A DNA stretch of 64,000 nucleotides, taken from NCBI GenBank assembly GCA_963816925.1, contig CAWFMY010000009.1:1-64000 (forward strand), given 5' to 3'. Origin of the DNA: CAIWHR01 sp963816925 (GTDB lineage: Bacteria; Pseudomonadota; Gammaproteobacteria; Burkholderiales; Casimicrobiaceae). The position numbers and the translations under genes were made by a program. This document shows, one piece after another, positions 55,500 through 64,000 of this stretch (position 1 is its first letter; every line of letters begins with the position of its first letter). The notes beneath the pieces were generated by a model. It saw only the letters and a program-made list of their open reading frames with translations. It ran no database searches and had not been told where the DNA came from.

Positions 55500-57568
55500 T
55501 CTTGAGGCCCTCGGCTGCCTGATGCTTCATGAGGTCGATCACCCGGCAGTCGGCGCACATCTTGAGGCGGTCGAGCGACCCGGGCTCCGCGAACATCGAG
55601 TGCCCGGCGAGCTTGCCGAGCATCCCGGCAATCATCTTTTCGGTGCCGAGCGGCTTGGCGCAAACGATGCACTTGAACATCGCGGCCTCGTTGAGGACTC
55701 GCGGCTCCCTCGCTTCGGGCGCAAGCGAAAGGCGCGGCGCCAGCGTGATCGCGTTCTCCGGGCAGGTTGTCGCGCAAAGCCCGCACTGGACGCACTTCGA
55801 CTCGATGAACCGAAGCTGCGGCAGCTCCTGCGCGTCCAGCAGCGCGCCGACGGGACAGGCGCCCACGCACGCGAGGCACATCGTGCAGGTGTCGCGATTC
55901 ACGTCGATCGTTCCGAACGGCGACCCCGCGGGCAGCCGGATCTCGCGCTGCGGCACCGGGGCATGACGGGCAAGATGCTCGATCGCGAGGGCCGCCGTCG
56001 TGCGCTTGTCGGCCGTCAACGCGAACGTCGCCGCCGAGCGCACGGCCAGGGCCGGCAGGCCACGACCACAACGCGGCATCCAGCGCCTTCGGATCGGCAC
56101 CGTCGAAAACGCGGAAATGCGGCCCCTGGTATCCCAGCGACTGGACGATGGCGTCGGCGATGCCCATCTGCCGCTCGAGGGCGGTTCGATATTCGGGCGC
56201 TTCGGCGCCGGTGGCAAGCACGGCGACCTGCGACGCGCCGTGCGCAAGCGCCGCGAGCCAGACGTCGAGGCCGACCGAGGCGATGTGATGCACTTCGAGC
56301 GGAATCACCCGCGCCGGCAACCCGCGGCCGCGGCGCGCGAGGCCGGCGATCGCGCCGCGCGCATCCTCCGCGTGGAGCAGCAGGCAGGCATCGCGTCCGC
56401 CCGCCTTTGCATACGTCGCAAGCAGCGTGCGCACGCGCGCGCCGAGATCGGGAACGGACGGATAGGCGTAGGTCATCGCGCCCGACGGGCAGACCGTCGC
56501 GCATGCGCCGCAGCCCATGCACAGGTGCGGCTCGACCTTGACGTGGTCGCCGTCCGCCGCGATGGCCGCGGTCGAGCAGACGTCGATGCACTGGTTGCAG
56601 CCCGTCTTGCGCGACCGGCTGTGCGCGCAGATGGACGCCTTGTACGCGAAGTATTTCGGCTTCTCGAATTCGCCGACCATCGCCGCGAGCCCGGCGACCG
56701 CTTGCGCCTGCGCCACCGGATCGCCACCGGGCGCGACGTACCCTTGCGGCACTTGATGCATCCGCAGCTGCGGCGTCGCCTGCAGGTCGAGCACGATGTC
56801 GAAGCGTTCCATGCGCGCGGTGTCGCGCCGCTCGAAGTCGATGGCCCCGATGGCGCCGCAGGCGGTCACGCACTTGCGGTGCGACTTGCAGCGATCGAGA
56901 TCGATCTGGTAGCTCCAGTCGATCGCGCTCTCCGGACATGCGCGGATGCATGCGTTGCAGCGCGTGCAGAGGTCGAGATCGATCGGGTTTTCCTGCGCCC
57001 ACGCGGCATCGAACGCCCCCAGCCACCCGGTCAACGCGGTGATGCGCCCCGAGAACACCGGAAAATTCCGCTCCGCCGGCAATTCCGCTCCGGTTGCGCG
57101 GCCGGTGACGACGACCGTTACCGCGAGTTGCGGCGCGAGCACGCCCGCCCAATGCAGCGCGGCTTGCGCCGGCCCGACGATCAGCAACCGGCCCTCGGAG
57201 CGGTACGACACGGGCGCCACGGGATCCGGTTCAGGCAATCCGGCGAGCGCCAACAGTGCGGCGATCTTCGGTGTGGCCGCGCGCGCCTCCGCCGACCACC
57301 CGCCGGTTTCGCGGATGTTGACGAAGCGGATCGTCTGCGTCCGTCCGCCCTCCTCCGCGACGTCGCCGAAGAGCCGGGCCTCCTGCGTGCACGCGACGAC
57401 GACGTCGCCGCCGGACCGATCGGCGAATGCGGAGAGCTCCTTCTGGCACAGCATCGTCTTGACGGCGGGCGTGCCGGACAGTTCGAGCGCGCGCGCGAGC
57501 GCCGCGGCATCGAGCGCCATCGTCCCGTTGCACGAGCAAAGATGCAGCGTCTTGTCGTCGAGGCTCAT
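55492..57568 (-). CDS. Multi-cluster 4Fe-4S protein (polyferredoxin) of the FDH operon, frameshifted
   Basis: The roughly 690-aa cytoplasmic protein begins with a Cys-rich LHLCSCNGTMALDAAALARA. Ferredoxin-type motifs follow: CTRCNACIRACPESAI, CKSHRKCVTACGAIGAI, CNQCIDVCSTAAIA, and CMGCGACATVCPSGAM. After a frame change near 56060 come CTMCLACVGACPVGAL, CVQCGLCATTCPENAI, CIVC and CADC. At least six clusters are likely. Such proteins recur in betaproteobacterial FDH clusters, and an electron-relay or sulfur-supply role is possible. Its GTG/ATG start overlaps the DUF3306 stop. Confidence 0.85.
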
Positions 57569-58154
57569 CGCGTCGCGGGCGGGTCCTGCATTTCCGGATC
57601 GCCGGTCGGACCTTCCGGCACGGCGGGTTCAGCGGGACTTTCTGCCTCCGTATCGTCGATCGCCGGCGCATCGGCGGCCGTTACCGCCGGTTCGGCGGCG
57701 GGTTCCACCACGGGTTCCGGCGGCACTTCGCCCGGCGCGGCCGGCGGGTTGAAGGAGAACCCGGACGTCAGCAAACGATCCACCAGGTCCGGCGGAATCG
57801 GGACGGTCTTCGTGTAGTCGTCGATGTAGACGTCGAGGCCGTCCATCACGTTGAAGCGCGGGTCGGTCAGCAATATCTTCAGCGCCCGGCGCTTCAACGA
57901 TTCGTCGACGTTCGGCTTCAGGAAGGCCGTGAAATCGGAGTCGATCGTCAGCGACTCGATGGCGGGCAACGCCGGCTCGCCGCTCGATACCGGCACTCCG
58001 GGCGAAGCGACGGCCGGCACCTTTGCGTCCGGCACTGCGCCCGGCGCGCCGGGCGACTGCGTCCCGGTGGGGCTGTAGCACGCGTGGCGTCAAGCTTGCG
58101 GCGCGACCAGCGCTTGAGCGAGAACCCGTCGGGCGTCTTGTCGGCAGCGGGCAT
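57565..58154 (-). CDS. DUF3306 domain protein, frameshifted
   Basis: ATG 58154 gives MPAADKTPDGFSLKRWSRRK, the F..RWSRRK opening that defines DUF3306. A frame change at about 58045-58095 leads to PALPAIESLTIDSDFTAFLK, LKRRALKILLTDPRFNVMDG and LDVYIDDYT. A Pro/Glu/Ala-rich acidic tail follows. About 196 aa. DUF3306 and DUF3305 proteins pair next to FDH genes across proteobacteria. Function unknown. Confidence 0.88.
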
Positions 58155-58179
58155 CGTCACTCGGGCCTGGCGCGCGACG

Positions 58180-58695
58180 TCAGCCACGCGGGCCGCGCTC
58201 GCGGCGAAACGCGCCGTCGGCGAACGGGTCGTTGCGGCGCACCTTGCGCTTCGGCTCGGGCTTGTAGTGCTCGGTGACGAAGGGGACCATCCAATCGCGC
58301 ACGACCTCGGGCAGCGGCACGGCATCGACACGCTCGCCGCCGTCCATCATTCGCGCGGCTTCGTTGTAGCTCACGGTGACGATCACCGGAAACACCGGAG
58401 GCACCGCGGGATCGTCGTGCATGCGCCAGTTGACGAATATCTTCGGGTCCGGCGCAACGAGATTGAGGTGGTAGCCCTCGGACTCCGAACGATGGAGCTC
58501 GAGCTCGTGCCCGTCGAAGCGCCATTGCACGCATGTAGCGTCGTCGCGAATGCACACGGGGACGGCTGCCGCCACGTCATCGGGCGACGCGGGTAGCACG
58601 GCGACCGGCTCCCAACGCTCGCTCACCCAGCGGTTGGCGAGCGGCGTGCGCTGCATGATCACGACGACGGGAAACCGCGTGGCGGATGTGGGCAT
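58180..58695 (-). CDS. DUF3305 domain protein
   Basis: The 171-aa protein begins MPTSATRFPVVVIMQRTPLA. It contains NRWVSERWEPVAVLPA, LELHRSESEGYHLNLVAPDP, KIFVNWRMHDDPAVPPVFPV and VTVSYNEAARMMDGGERVD. The W....W.P..V and L.L...E.EGY..N features are those of DUF3305. The C-terminal tail is basic. It is the first gene of the ten-gene FDH operon, divergent from moaA across about 150 bp. A possible -10 TATGAT on the minus strand (58764-58769) is the only promoter hint. Confidence 0.9.
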   Translation of the reverse strand: MPTSATRFPVVVIMQRTPLANRWVSERWEPVAVLPASPDDVAAAVPVCIRDDATCVQWRFDGHELELHRSESEGYHLNLVAPDPKIFVNWRMHDDPAVPPVFPVIVTVSYNEAARMMDGGERVDAVPLPEVVRDWMVPFVTEHYKPEPKRKVRRNDPFADGAFRRERGPRG

Positions 58696-58848
58696 TTGCA
58701 GGACGATGCCGGAACCTTCGATGCGGTGCGCGAGAGCGAAAAATGAAGTGCGGAACGGGGCCGATCATACACCACGTCGCGCGCGCCTCGGCACGCTCTG
58801 ATAACATCTCCGATTGCGCTATTGTTCCAACGCGAAGCCGCTTGCCGC

Positions 58849-59968
58849 ATGGCGACGATCATTCCGCTCACCGACGTTCGAACCACCGCGAGCCCCGCTG
58901 CGCGACGCGCGGAGGCCGACGCGCTCGTGCGTGCCGCCGCGCTTGGACCCGCCGCTTGCGCCGGGCCCGGTGACCGACCCGCGCGGCCGCCCGCTGCACG
59001 ACCTGCGGATTTCGGTGACGGACCGCTGCAACTTCCGCTGCGTCTACTGCATGCCGCGGGATGTCTTCGACGCCGACTATCATTTCCTGCCGCACGCCGA
59101 ATTGCTGACGTTCGAGGAGATCGCGCGTATCGCGAAGCTGTTCGTCGCGCGCGGCGTGGCGAAAATCCGCCTCACCGGCGGCGAGCCGCTGCTGCGCCGG
59201 CATGTCGAGCGGCTCGTCGAGATGCTGGCTAAAACGGGCGTCGCCGACATCACGTTGACGACCAACGGCGCCTTGCTCGCGAAAAAGGCGCGCGCGCTGC
59301 GCGATGCCGGACTCACCCGCGTCACGGTGAGCCTCGACTCGCTCGACGACAAGACGTTCCGCGCGATGAACGACGCCGATTTCCCGGTCGCGAAGGTGCT
59401 GGAGGGAATCGACGCTGCCGCGGCGGCGGGACTCGCTCCGATCAAGATCAACATGGTCGTCAAGCGCGGCATGAACGACGACGGCATCGTCGCGATGGCG
59501 CGGCATTTCCGCGGCACCGGGCACATCGTCCGCTACATCGAGTTCATGGATGTGGGCGCCACGAACGGGTGGCGGATGGACGACGTCGTGCCCGCCACCG
59601 AAATCGTCCGCGCAATCGACGCCGAATTTCCGCTCGCGAGCGACGACCCCAACTACGCGGGCGAAGTCGCCGAGCGCTGGCAGTACCGCGATGGCAAGGG
59701 CGAAATCGGCGTCATCGCCTCGGTCACGCAGGCGTTCTGCCGCGACTGCTCGCGCGCCCGCCTGTCGACCGACGGGCGGGTCTACACCTGCCTGTTCGCG
59801 AACGACGGCTACGATCTTCGTGCGCTCGTCCGCGGCGGCTTCGACGACGCGCAGGTCGACAGCGCCATCGCCGCGATCTGGCGCCAGCGGACGGACAACT
59901 ATTCCGAAATCCGCACCGCGCAGACCGCGCGCATTCCGAAAGTCGAGATGTCGTACATCGGCGGCTAG
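58849..59968 (+). CDS. moaA: GTP 3',8-cyclase MoaA (molybdopterin biosynthesis), frameshifted near the N terminus
   Basis: Radical-SAM enzyme of the first step of molybdenum-cofactor synthesis. ATG 58849 (MATIIPLTDVRTTASPAARR) is in frame 1. After about 58965 the gene continues in frame 2: PGPVTDPRGRPLHDLRISVT. The SAM cluster is DRCNFRCVYCMPR, IRLTGGEPLLRRH follows, and the C-terminal cluster is FCRDCSRARLSTDGRVYTC. The essential GG end is present (MSYIGG). It supplies cofactor to the divergently encoded FDH. Confidence 0.95.
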
Positions 59969-60005
59969 AATCCGCGGCGACGCGCGTCGCCGCGCGGCCC
60001 TTCCC

Positions 60006-60680
60006 ATGCATATTCCCGCGCTCATCGAGTTCCTGGACGGCCTCCACAAGAACAACAACCGGCCGTGGTTCGTCTGGAACAAGCCGGCGTACGACATCCT
60101 GCGGGCGGAGTTCGAGGAACTCGTCGGCGCGCTCGCCGCGCAGGTCGCCGCCTTCGATCGCGACCTCGGGCCCGTCGACGCGAGGAAGTCGATGTTCAGG
60201 ATCTACCGCGACACGCGGTTCTCGAAAGACAAGACGCCCTACAAGACGCATTTCAGCGCGGCGCTCGGCGACCGCTCGAAGCGCGGGCTCGCGCCGGGTT
60301 ACTACTTCCACATCGACCACGCCGGGACACTGCTCGCGGGCGGCGGCATCTACCGTCCGCATCCGCCGATCCTGCAAAAGATTCGCCGCCACATCGCCGC
60401 GCATCCGGAGGCGCTTGCTCGCATGCTCCGCGACCGCCGGTTCAAGGCCACCTACGGCGGGCTCGCCGACGAGGACGCGCTGTCGCGGCCGCCGAAAGGC
60501 TTCGCTGCCGATACGCCCGGCATCGACGCCATCAAGCAGCGGCACTACTTCGGCATGGTCGAGGTGGACGTCGCGCGCCGGCCGCCGCGCGACCTCGCGC
60601 GCACGATTTCAGGCTATTTCCGCGACCTGCTGCCGCTGATGGCGTGGCTGCGCGTCGCGACTGGCGCGAAGAAACGATGA
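60006..60680 (+). CDS. DUF2461 / TIGR02453 family protein
   Basis: The 224-aa protein begins MHIPALIEFLDGLHKNNNRP followed by WFVWNKPAYD, the standard DUF2461 opening (L..L..NN...WF). Also present are FRIYRDTRFSKDKTPYKTHF and AALGDRSKRGLAPGYYFHID, all highly conserved. The function is unknown although the family is widespread. Its stop overlaps fdhD (ATGA), so it belongs to the molybdenum-cofactor operon here, which may be accidental. Confidence 0.92.
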   Translation: MHIPALIEFLDGLHKNNNRPWFVWNKPAYDILRAEFEELVGALAAQVAAFDRDLGPVDARKSMFRIYRDTRFSKDKTPYKTHFSAALGDRSKRGLAPGYYFHIDHAGTLLAGGGIYRPHPPILQKIRRHIAAHPEALARMLRDRRFKATYGGLADEDALSRPPKGFAADTPGIDAIKQRHYFGMVEVDVARRPPRDLARTISGYFRDLLPLMAWLRVATGAKKR

Positions 60681-61597
60681 GCACCGCCGGGCCGCCCCAA
60701 GGTGCTCGCCCCCATCGGGGGGAGCGGCGCGAAGCGCCGCCTCGGGGGGAACGTACACACCCCGCCGACGCTCCGTACCGCCCGCTGCTGACCGATGCCG
60801 CGCGCCCGTCGACCTTCACCGTCGACGCGGTCGACGAGACCGGCGCCGCGCGCGCGACGCCGATCGCCGGCGAGCATCCGCTCACGCTCTACGTCGACAA
60901 GCAGGAACTCCTCACGCTGATGACGCTGGGCGCCGCACCGGAAGCGCTCGCAATCGGCTGGCTGCGCAACCAGCGGCTCGTCGACAGCATCGACGACATC
61001 GTGTCGGTGCAGGTCGACTGGGACGTCAACGCGGTCGCCGTCACGACTCGCAGCGGCCTCGCCGACCTCGAGGCGAAAACGAAAAAGCGCACGACGACGT
61101 CGGGCTGCGGCCAGGGGACGGTCTTCGGCGATCTGATGGACGAGATCGACCAGGTCCGCCTGCCGCCGGGCGCGACGCTGACGCAGGCGACGCTCTACGC
61201 GCTGCTCGACCGCGTGCGGGTGCACGAAACCATCTACAAGCAGGCGGGCGCCGTGCACGGCTGCGCGCTCGCGACGAACGAGCCCGCGGGCTCCGAGATC
61301 CTGATGTTCGTCGAGGACGTGGGCCGCCACAATGCCGTCGACGCGATCGCCGGCCGGATGTGGCTCGACCGGATCGACGGCGGCGACAAGATCTTCTACA
61401 CGACCGGCCGGCTCACCTCCGAAATGGTCATCAAGGCCGCGCAGATGGGCATCCCGTTCCTCGTCTCGCGCTCGGGCCTTACCCAGATGGGCCACGAGAT
61501 CGCGCAGAAGGTCGGAATGACGATGATCGGCCGCGCGACGAACAAGCATTTCCTGCTGTTCACCGGCGCGGAGCGGTTCCGCCCGGCAACGCCGTGA
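60677..61597 (+). CDS. fdhD: Formate dehydrogenase sulfur-carrier / maturation protein FdhD
   Basis: FdhD transfers sulfur from a cysteine desulfurase to the Mo-bisMGD cofactor so that FDH is active. The core runs HPLTLYVDKQELLTLMTLGA, TTSGCGQGTVFGDLMDEID (Cys-containing loop), VHETIYKQAGAVHGCALA, and FVEDVGRHNAVDAIAGRM. TTGRLTSEMVIKAAQMGIP follows. The CGQG loop replaces the CxxC of E. coli FdhD. The first about 33 residues come from a GC-rich palindromic element (60711-60750), so the true functional start may be later. Confidence 0.95.
   Translation: MSTAGPPQGARPHRGERREAPPRGERTHPADAPYRPLLTDAARPSTFTVDAVDETGAARATPIAGEHPLTLYVDKQELLTLMTLGAAPEALAIGWLRNQRLVDSIDDIVSVQVDWDVNAVAVTTRSGLADLEAKTKKRTTTSGCGQGTVFGDLMDEIDQVRLPPGATLTQATLYALLDRVRVHETIYKQAGAVHGCALATNEPAGSEILMFVEDVGRHNAVDAIAGRMWLDRIDGGDKIFYTTGRLTSEMVIKAAQMGIPFLVSRSGLTQMGHEIAQKVGMTMIGRATNKHFLLFTGAERFRPATP
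60711..60750. repeat. GC-rich palindromic element inside the 5' end of fdhD
   Basis: GCGGCGC-GAA-GCGCCGC (60724-60740) is flanked by TCGGGGGGA on both sides (60715-60723 and 60742-60750). This shape resembles the repeated extragenic palindromes common in Burkholderiales. In fdhD it is translated as an Arg/Pro/Gly/Glu-rich leader (HRGERREAPPRGE), which is unlikely to be functional protein. Confidence 0.6.
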
Positions 61598-61995
61598 GCG
61601 CCACGTCCACCGAAGCGCACGGCCGCTGCATGTGCGGGCGCGTGCGCTTCGTCGCCCGGTTCCCCTCCCGCTTCGTCGCGCATTGCCATTGCGAGAGCTG
61701 CCGGCGCGCGCACGGCGCGGCGTTCGTGACGTGGGTGGGCTTCACGGCACCGCAGGTGACGGTCACCGCCGGCGCCGACGACGTCGCCGTGCACGAGTCA
61801 TCGCCGGGCACGTTCCGCAAATTCTGTCGCGCGTGCGGAACGAAGCTGTTCTTCGAAGGCGGAAAGTGGCCCGGTGAGACGCATATCCCGCTCGCGGCGT
61901 TCGACGATCCCGTCGACCGCGCGCCCCAAGGCCACGCGTTCTACAGGGAACACGCCGCGTGGCTGCCCGAGCTCCGGGAGCCGCCGAAACCGTGA
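61594..61995 (+). CDS. GFA (glutathione-dependent formaldehyde-activating, Mss4-fold) family protein
   Basis: The 133-aa zinc protein starts at GTG 61594, overlapping the fdhD stop (GTGA). Zinc ligands are CMCGRVRF, HCHCESCRRAHGA, and CRACGTKLFFEGG. GHAFYREHAAWLP is the typical ending. GFA proteins bind glutathione or zinc and are often annotated in formaldehyde oxidation, although many members have other roles. Its place in an FDH/Mo-cofactor operon fits C1 metabolism. Confidence 0.88.
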   Translation: MSATSTEAHGRCMCGRVRFVARFPSRFVAHCHCESCRRAHGAAFVTWVGFTAPQVTVTAGADDVAVHESSPGTFRKFCRACGTKLFFEGGKWPGETHIPLAAFDDPVDRAPQGHAFYREHAAWLPELREPPKP

Positions 61996-62588
61996 TCGCG
62001 CCGACGGACATCACCGGCATCGTGCTCGCCGGCGGGCAGGGCCGGCGCATGGGCGGCGTCGACAAGGGATGGGTCGAGCTCGCCGGCAAGCCGATGATCG
62101 CGCACGTGCTGAATCGTTTCGCGCCGCAGGTCGGGGACGTGCTGATCAACGCCAACCAGAATCTCGAGCGATACGCGACGTTCGGCGTTCCCGTCGTGCC
62201 GGACGCGGTCGGCGGCTTCGCCGGTCCGCTCGCGGGTCTTCATGCCGGGATGACGCGCGCGACGCGGCCGTATGTGGTCACGGTGCCGTGCGATTCGCCG
62301 TTTCTTCCTTCGGATCTTGTCGCGCGGCTCGCCGCCGGACTGGAGGCGCATGGCGGGCAACTCGCGGTCGCGAAGACGTTCGACCAGCCGCATCCGGTCT
62401 TCTGCCTCGTGCGGCGCGACGTGCTCCCGCACCTCGCGACCTTCCTCGAAGCGGGCGGCCGCAAGATCGATGCGTGGTACGCCACGCTCACGGTCGTCGA
62501 GGTCGCCTTCGACGACGAGGCCGATGCGTTTCGCAACATCAACACCAAGGATGAGCTTGCCGCAGCCGCGCCGCAGGATGGCCGCTGA
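61992..62588 (+). CDS. mobA: Molybdenum cofactor guanylyltransferase
   Basis: MobA adds GMP to molybdopterin, making the MGD form needed by FDH. The GTG 61992 start overlaps the GFA stop (GTGA). The 198-aa protein has ITGIVLAGGQGRRMGGVDKG (nucleotide site), LINANQNLERYATFGVPVVP, and FAGPLAGLHAGMTRATRPYV. TVPCDSPFLPSDLV carries the metal-binding Asp. PVFCLVRRDVLPHLATFL and NINTKDELAAA are typical closing motifs. Confidence 0.95.
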   Translation: MIAPTDITGIVLAGGQGRRMGGVDKGWVELAGKPMIAHVLNRFAPQVGDVLINANQNLERYATFGVPVVPDAVGGFAGPLAGLHAGMTRATRPYVVTVPCDSPFLPSDLVARLAAGLEAHGGQLAVAKTFDQPHPVFCLVRRDVLPHLATFLEAGGRKIDAWYATLTVVEVAFDDEADAFRNINTKDELAAAAPQDGR

Positions 62589-62606
62589 CGCCCCAGGGTG
62601 AACGGG

Positions 62607-62996
62607 TCAGTGCCACGGATTGGCGCGCAGCCACCCCATCGTATTATTGGCTGCGGTCAACCGCACGGCCTCGGGCACGAGCGCGGCAAGGATCTGCCCA
62701 TCTTTCGCCCGGTCGAACGTCGTCGCGGTAGCCCGCAAGCCCTCTGGGCCGATCTCCAGCACGAACGCCGACGGCTCCGCCGTCGCCGGGTATCGCACGT
62801 AGACCGCACCGTAGCCGGTCTCCAGCTGGACCATGGCGCCACTTCCCGGCGAGATCACCCGGGTGATACCCACCGCTTGAAGTTGCTCGGCGTAGGGCTG
62901 CGCCAACCGGGCAAGCTCAGGCTGGTCGGTCGTGGGCAGGTGCGCCGTGGATGCGCAGGCGCAAAGCAGGAGGAGCGGGAGCGGCTTGACGAGCAT
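62607..62996 (-). CDS. Small lipoprotein of unknown function
   Basis: The 129-aa protein begins MLVKPLPLLLLCACASTAHL; the short hydrophobic run ending in CAC fits a lipoprotein signal. The mature domain includes ARLAQPYAEQLQAVGITRVI, MVQLETGYGAVYVRYPATAE and AATTFDRAKD-like ATATTFDRAKDGQILAALVP. No recognised family. It is the only minus-strand gene inside the mobA-moeA stretch, placed tail-to-tail with mobA and divergent from moeA. Confidence 0.65.
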   Translation of the reverse strand: MLVKPLPLLLLCACASTAHLPTTDQPELARLAQPYAEQLQAVGITRVISPGSGAMVQLETGYGAVYVRYPATAEPSAFVLEIGPEGLRATATTFDRAKDGQILAALVPEAVRLTAANNTMGWLRANPWH

Positions 62997-63115
62997 GTCC
63001 GAGTGTAGACCCTCTCCAACGTTTCTTGCTTACCTCGCCCGTCGAGCAGGATCGCTCGGGACGGCTGCGCCGGACTAGAATCACGCTTTTCGTCATCCCT
63101 CGAACCCTCCTGCGC

Positions 63116-64000
63116 ATGAACGAGCCCAAGACCCTCCGCGAAGCCTCCTGCGCCGATGACTACGATCCGAATTCGATGCCGGTCGAGCGCGCCCGCGCGC
63201 TGATCCGGACCTTTCTCGCGCCGGTCACGGCGACGGAGCGCGTCCACATCCGGCAGGCGCTCCATCGCGTGCTCGCATCCGACGTCGTTTCGCCGCACGA
63301 CGTCCCGGGGCACGACAACTCGGCAATGGACGGCTACGCGATCCGTTTTGCCGATCTTTTGCCGGACGGCGAAACGGTTCTCCTGCGCGTCGGCGAATCG
63401 TTTGCCGGCAAGCCGTCGAACGCGGCCATCGGACCGGGTCAATGCGTGCGAATCTTCACCGGCGGCGTCATGCCGCAAGGCGCGGACTCCGTCGTCATGC
63501 AGGAGCGCTCGACGGTCGACGGGGACCGCGTGCGCGTCGCCGCGGGCGCGCTCTCGAAGGCCGGGCAGAACCGCCGCTTCGCCGGCGAAGACCTGAAGCG
63601 CGGGCAGGTCGTATTCGCCACCGGGCAATACGTGCGCCCCGCCGAGCTCGGCATGCTGGCGTCGCTCGGCATCGGCGAGGTGACGGTCTTCCGGAAACTG
63701 CGCGTCGCGTTCTTCTCGACCGGCGACGAGCTGAAATCGGTCGGCACACCGCTCGCCGCGGGCGAGATCTACGACAGCAACCGCTATACGCTGTACGGCA
63801 TGCTGGCGCGCCTCAACTGCGAGGCGATCGACATGGGCGTCATCCCCGACGCCCCCGAAGCGGTGGAGCGCGCGTTCGCGAGCGCGGCCGGATGCGCGGA
63901 TGTGGTCATCACGTCGGGCGGCGTGTCGGTCGGCGAAGCCGATTTCGTCAAGACGCTGCTCGACAAGCTGGGCGAAGTCCTCTTCTGGAAGATCGCGATG
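63116..64000 (+). CDS. moeA: Molybdopterin molybdenumtransferase MoeA, 3'-truncated by the window edge
   Basis: MoeA inserts molybdate into adenylylated molybdopterin. From ATG 63116, 295 codons are open to the end of the window: MNEPKTLREASCADDYDPNS, then PVERARALIRTFLAPVTATE, VSPHDVPGHDNSAMDGYAIR (conserved DNSAMDGYA), FTGGVMPQGADSVVMQE (TGG...P.GAD.VV..E), and RVAFFSTGDELKSVGTPL. AGEIYDSNRYTLYGML and VVITSGGVSVGEADFVK follow. The last visible residues are LFWKIAM. It completes the local cofactor set with moaA, mobA and fdhD. Confidence 0.95.
   Translation, partial: MNEPKTLREASCADDYDPNSMPVERARALIRTFLAPVTATERVHIRQALHRVLASDVVSPHDVPGHDNSAMDGYAIRFADLLPDGETVLLRVGESFAGKPSNAAIGPGQCVRIFTGGVMPQGADSVVMQERSTVDGDRVRVAAGALSKAGQNRRFAGEDLKRGQVVFATGQYVRPAELGMLASLGIGEVTVFRKLRVAFFSTGDELKSVGTPLAAGEIYDSNRYTLYGMLARLNCEAIDMGVIPDAPEAVERAFASAAGCADVVITSGGVSVGEADFVKTLLDKLGEVLFWKIAM

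Overview
The window is high-GC (roughly two-thirds G+C by eye), gene-dense bacterial DNA. Its gene content and order point to a betaproteobacterium, probably an uncultured or environmental Burkholderiales-like lineage. The supporting blocks are tRNA-Leu next to rnr, rsxB-nth-DUF1841, fdxA / trxA-rho-rpmE, obgE-proB, and a formate dehydrogenase operon carrying DUF3305/DUF3306, a TorD-like chaperone and a TAT-signal protein. No rRNA, CRISPR array, transposase or plasmid functions were seen.

Layout. 1-5760 (+): end of an exopolysaccharide / PEP-CTERM (XrtA-type) locus, with chain-length determinant, tyrosine autokinase, outer-membrane protein, AAA ATPase and polysaccharide deacetylase; no exosortase is in view. 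5787-6785 (-): secreted Fn3/FG-GAP protein. 7238-12716: housekeeping (tRNA-Leu, rnr, purT, serB, a BI-1 family protein). 12886-16700: tRNA-Ser(UGA), then about 2 kb of broken right-handed beta-helix coding sequence, a secreted protein of unknown function and two very small membrane proteins. 16954-24123: YdcF-like protein, solitary GspE/PilB ATPase, M48-like protein lacking its catalytic Glu, pncB, an MFS transporter and corA. 24243-28842 (+): sulfatase cassette (arylsulfatase, 96-aa secreted protein, DUF2092 protein, Gly/His/Thr-rich repeat protein). 28863-36787: CDF efflux, acyltransferase, rsxB-nth-DUF1841, SnoaL-like protein, two small cytochromes c, fdxA, trxA-rho-rpmE. 36926-46465: glycosyltransferase-obgE-proB, Yip1 and DUF3617 proteins, rppH, HtrA-like protease, phosphoribosyltransferase, gnd, a DapA-family aldolase and tRNA-Ser(CGA). 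46613-49054 (-): YtrA-type GntR/ABC operon with an operator-like site upstream. 49276-58695 (-): ten-gene formate dehydrogenase operon. 58849-64000 (+): molybdenum-cofactor and FDH maturation genes (moaA, fdhD, mobA, moeA), running off the right edge.

The right-hand 15 kb is one functional unit. It encodes a TAT-exported, Cys-type, membrane-anchored formate dehydrogenase, its iron-sulfur, chaperone and accessory proteins and, divergently, the genes that make and insert the molybdopterin guanine dinucleotide cofactor.

About twenty otherwise well-conserved genes are each split by one or a few single-base frame changes, including moaA, gnd, proB, nth, corA, rsxB and gspE. Two patches (about 0.55-0.95 kb and 13.1-15.1 kb) are much worse. 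The simplest reading is residual indel error in the assembly, with the 13-15 kb patch possibly a genuine decaying region beside a tRNA gene. For frameshifted genes, coordinates span the whole reconstructed gene.
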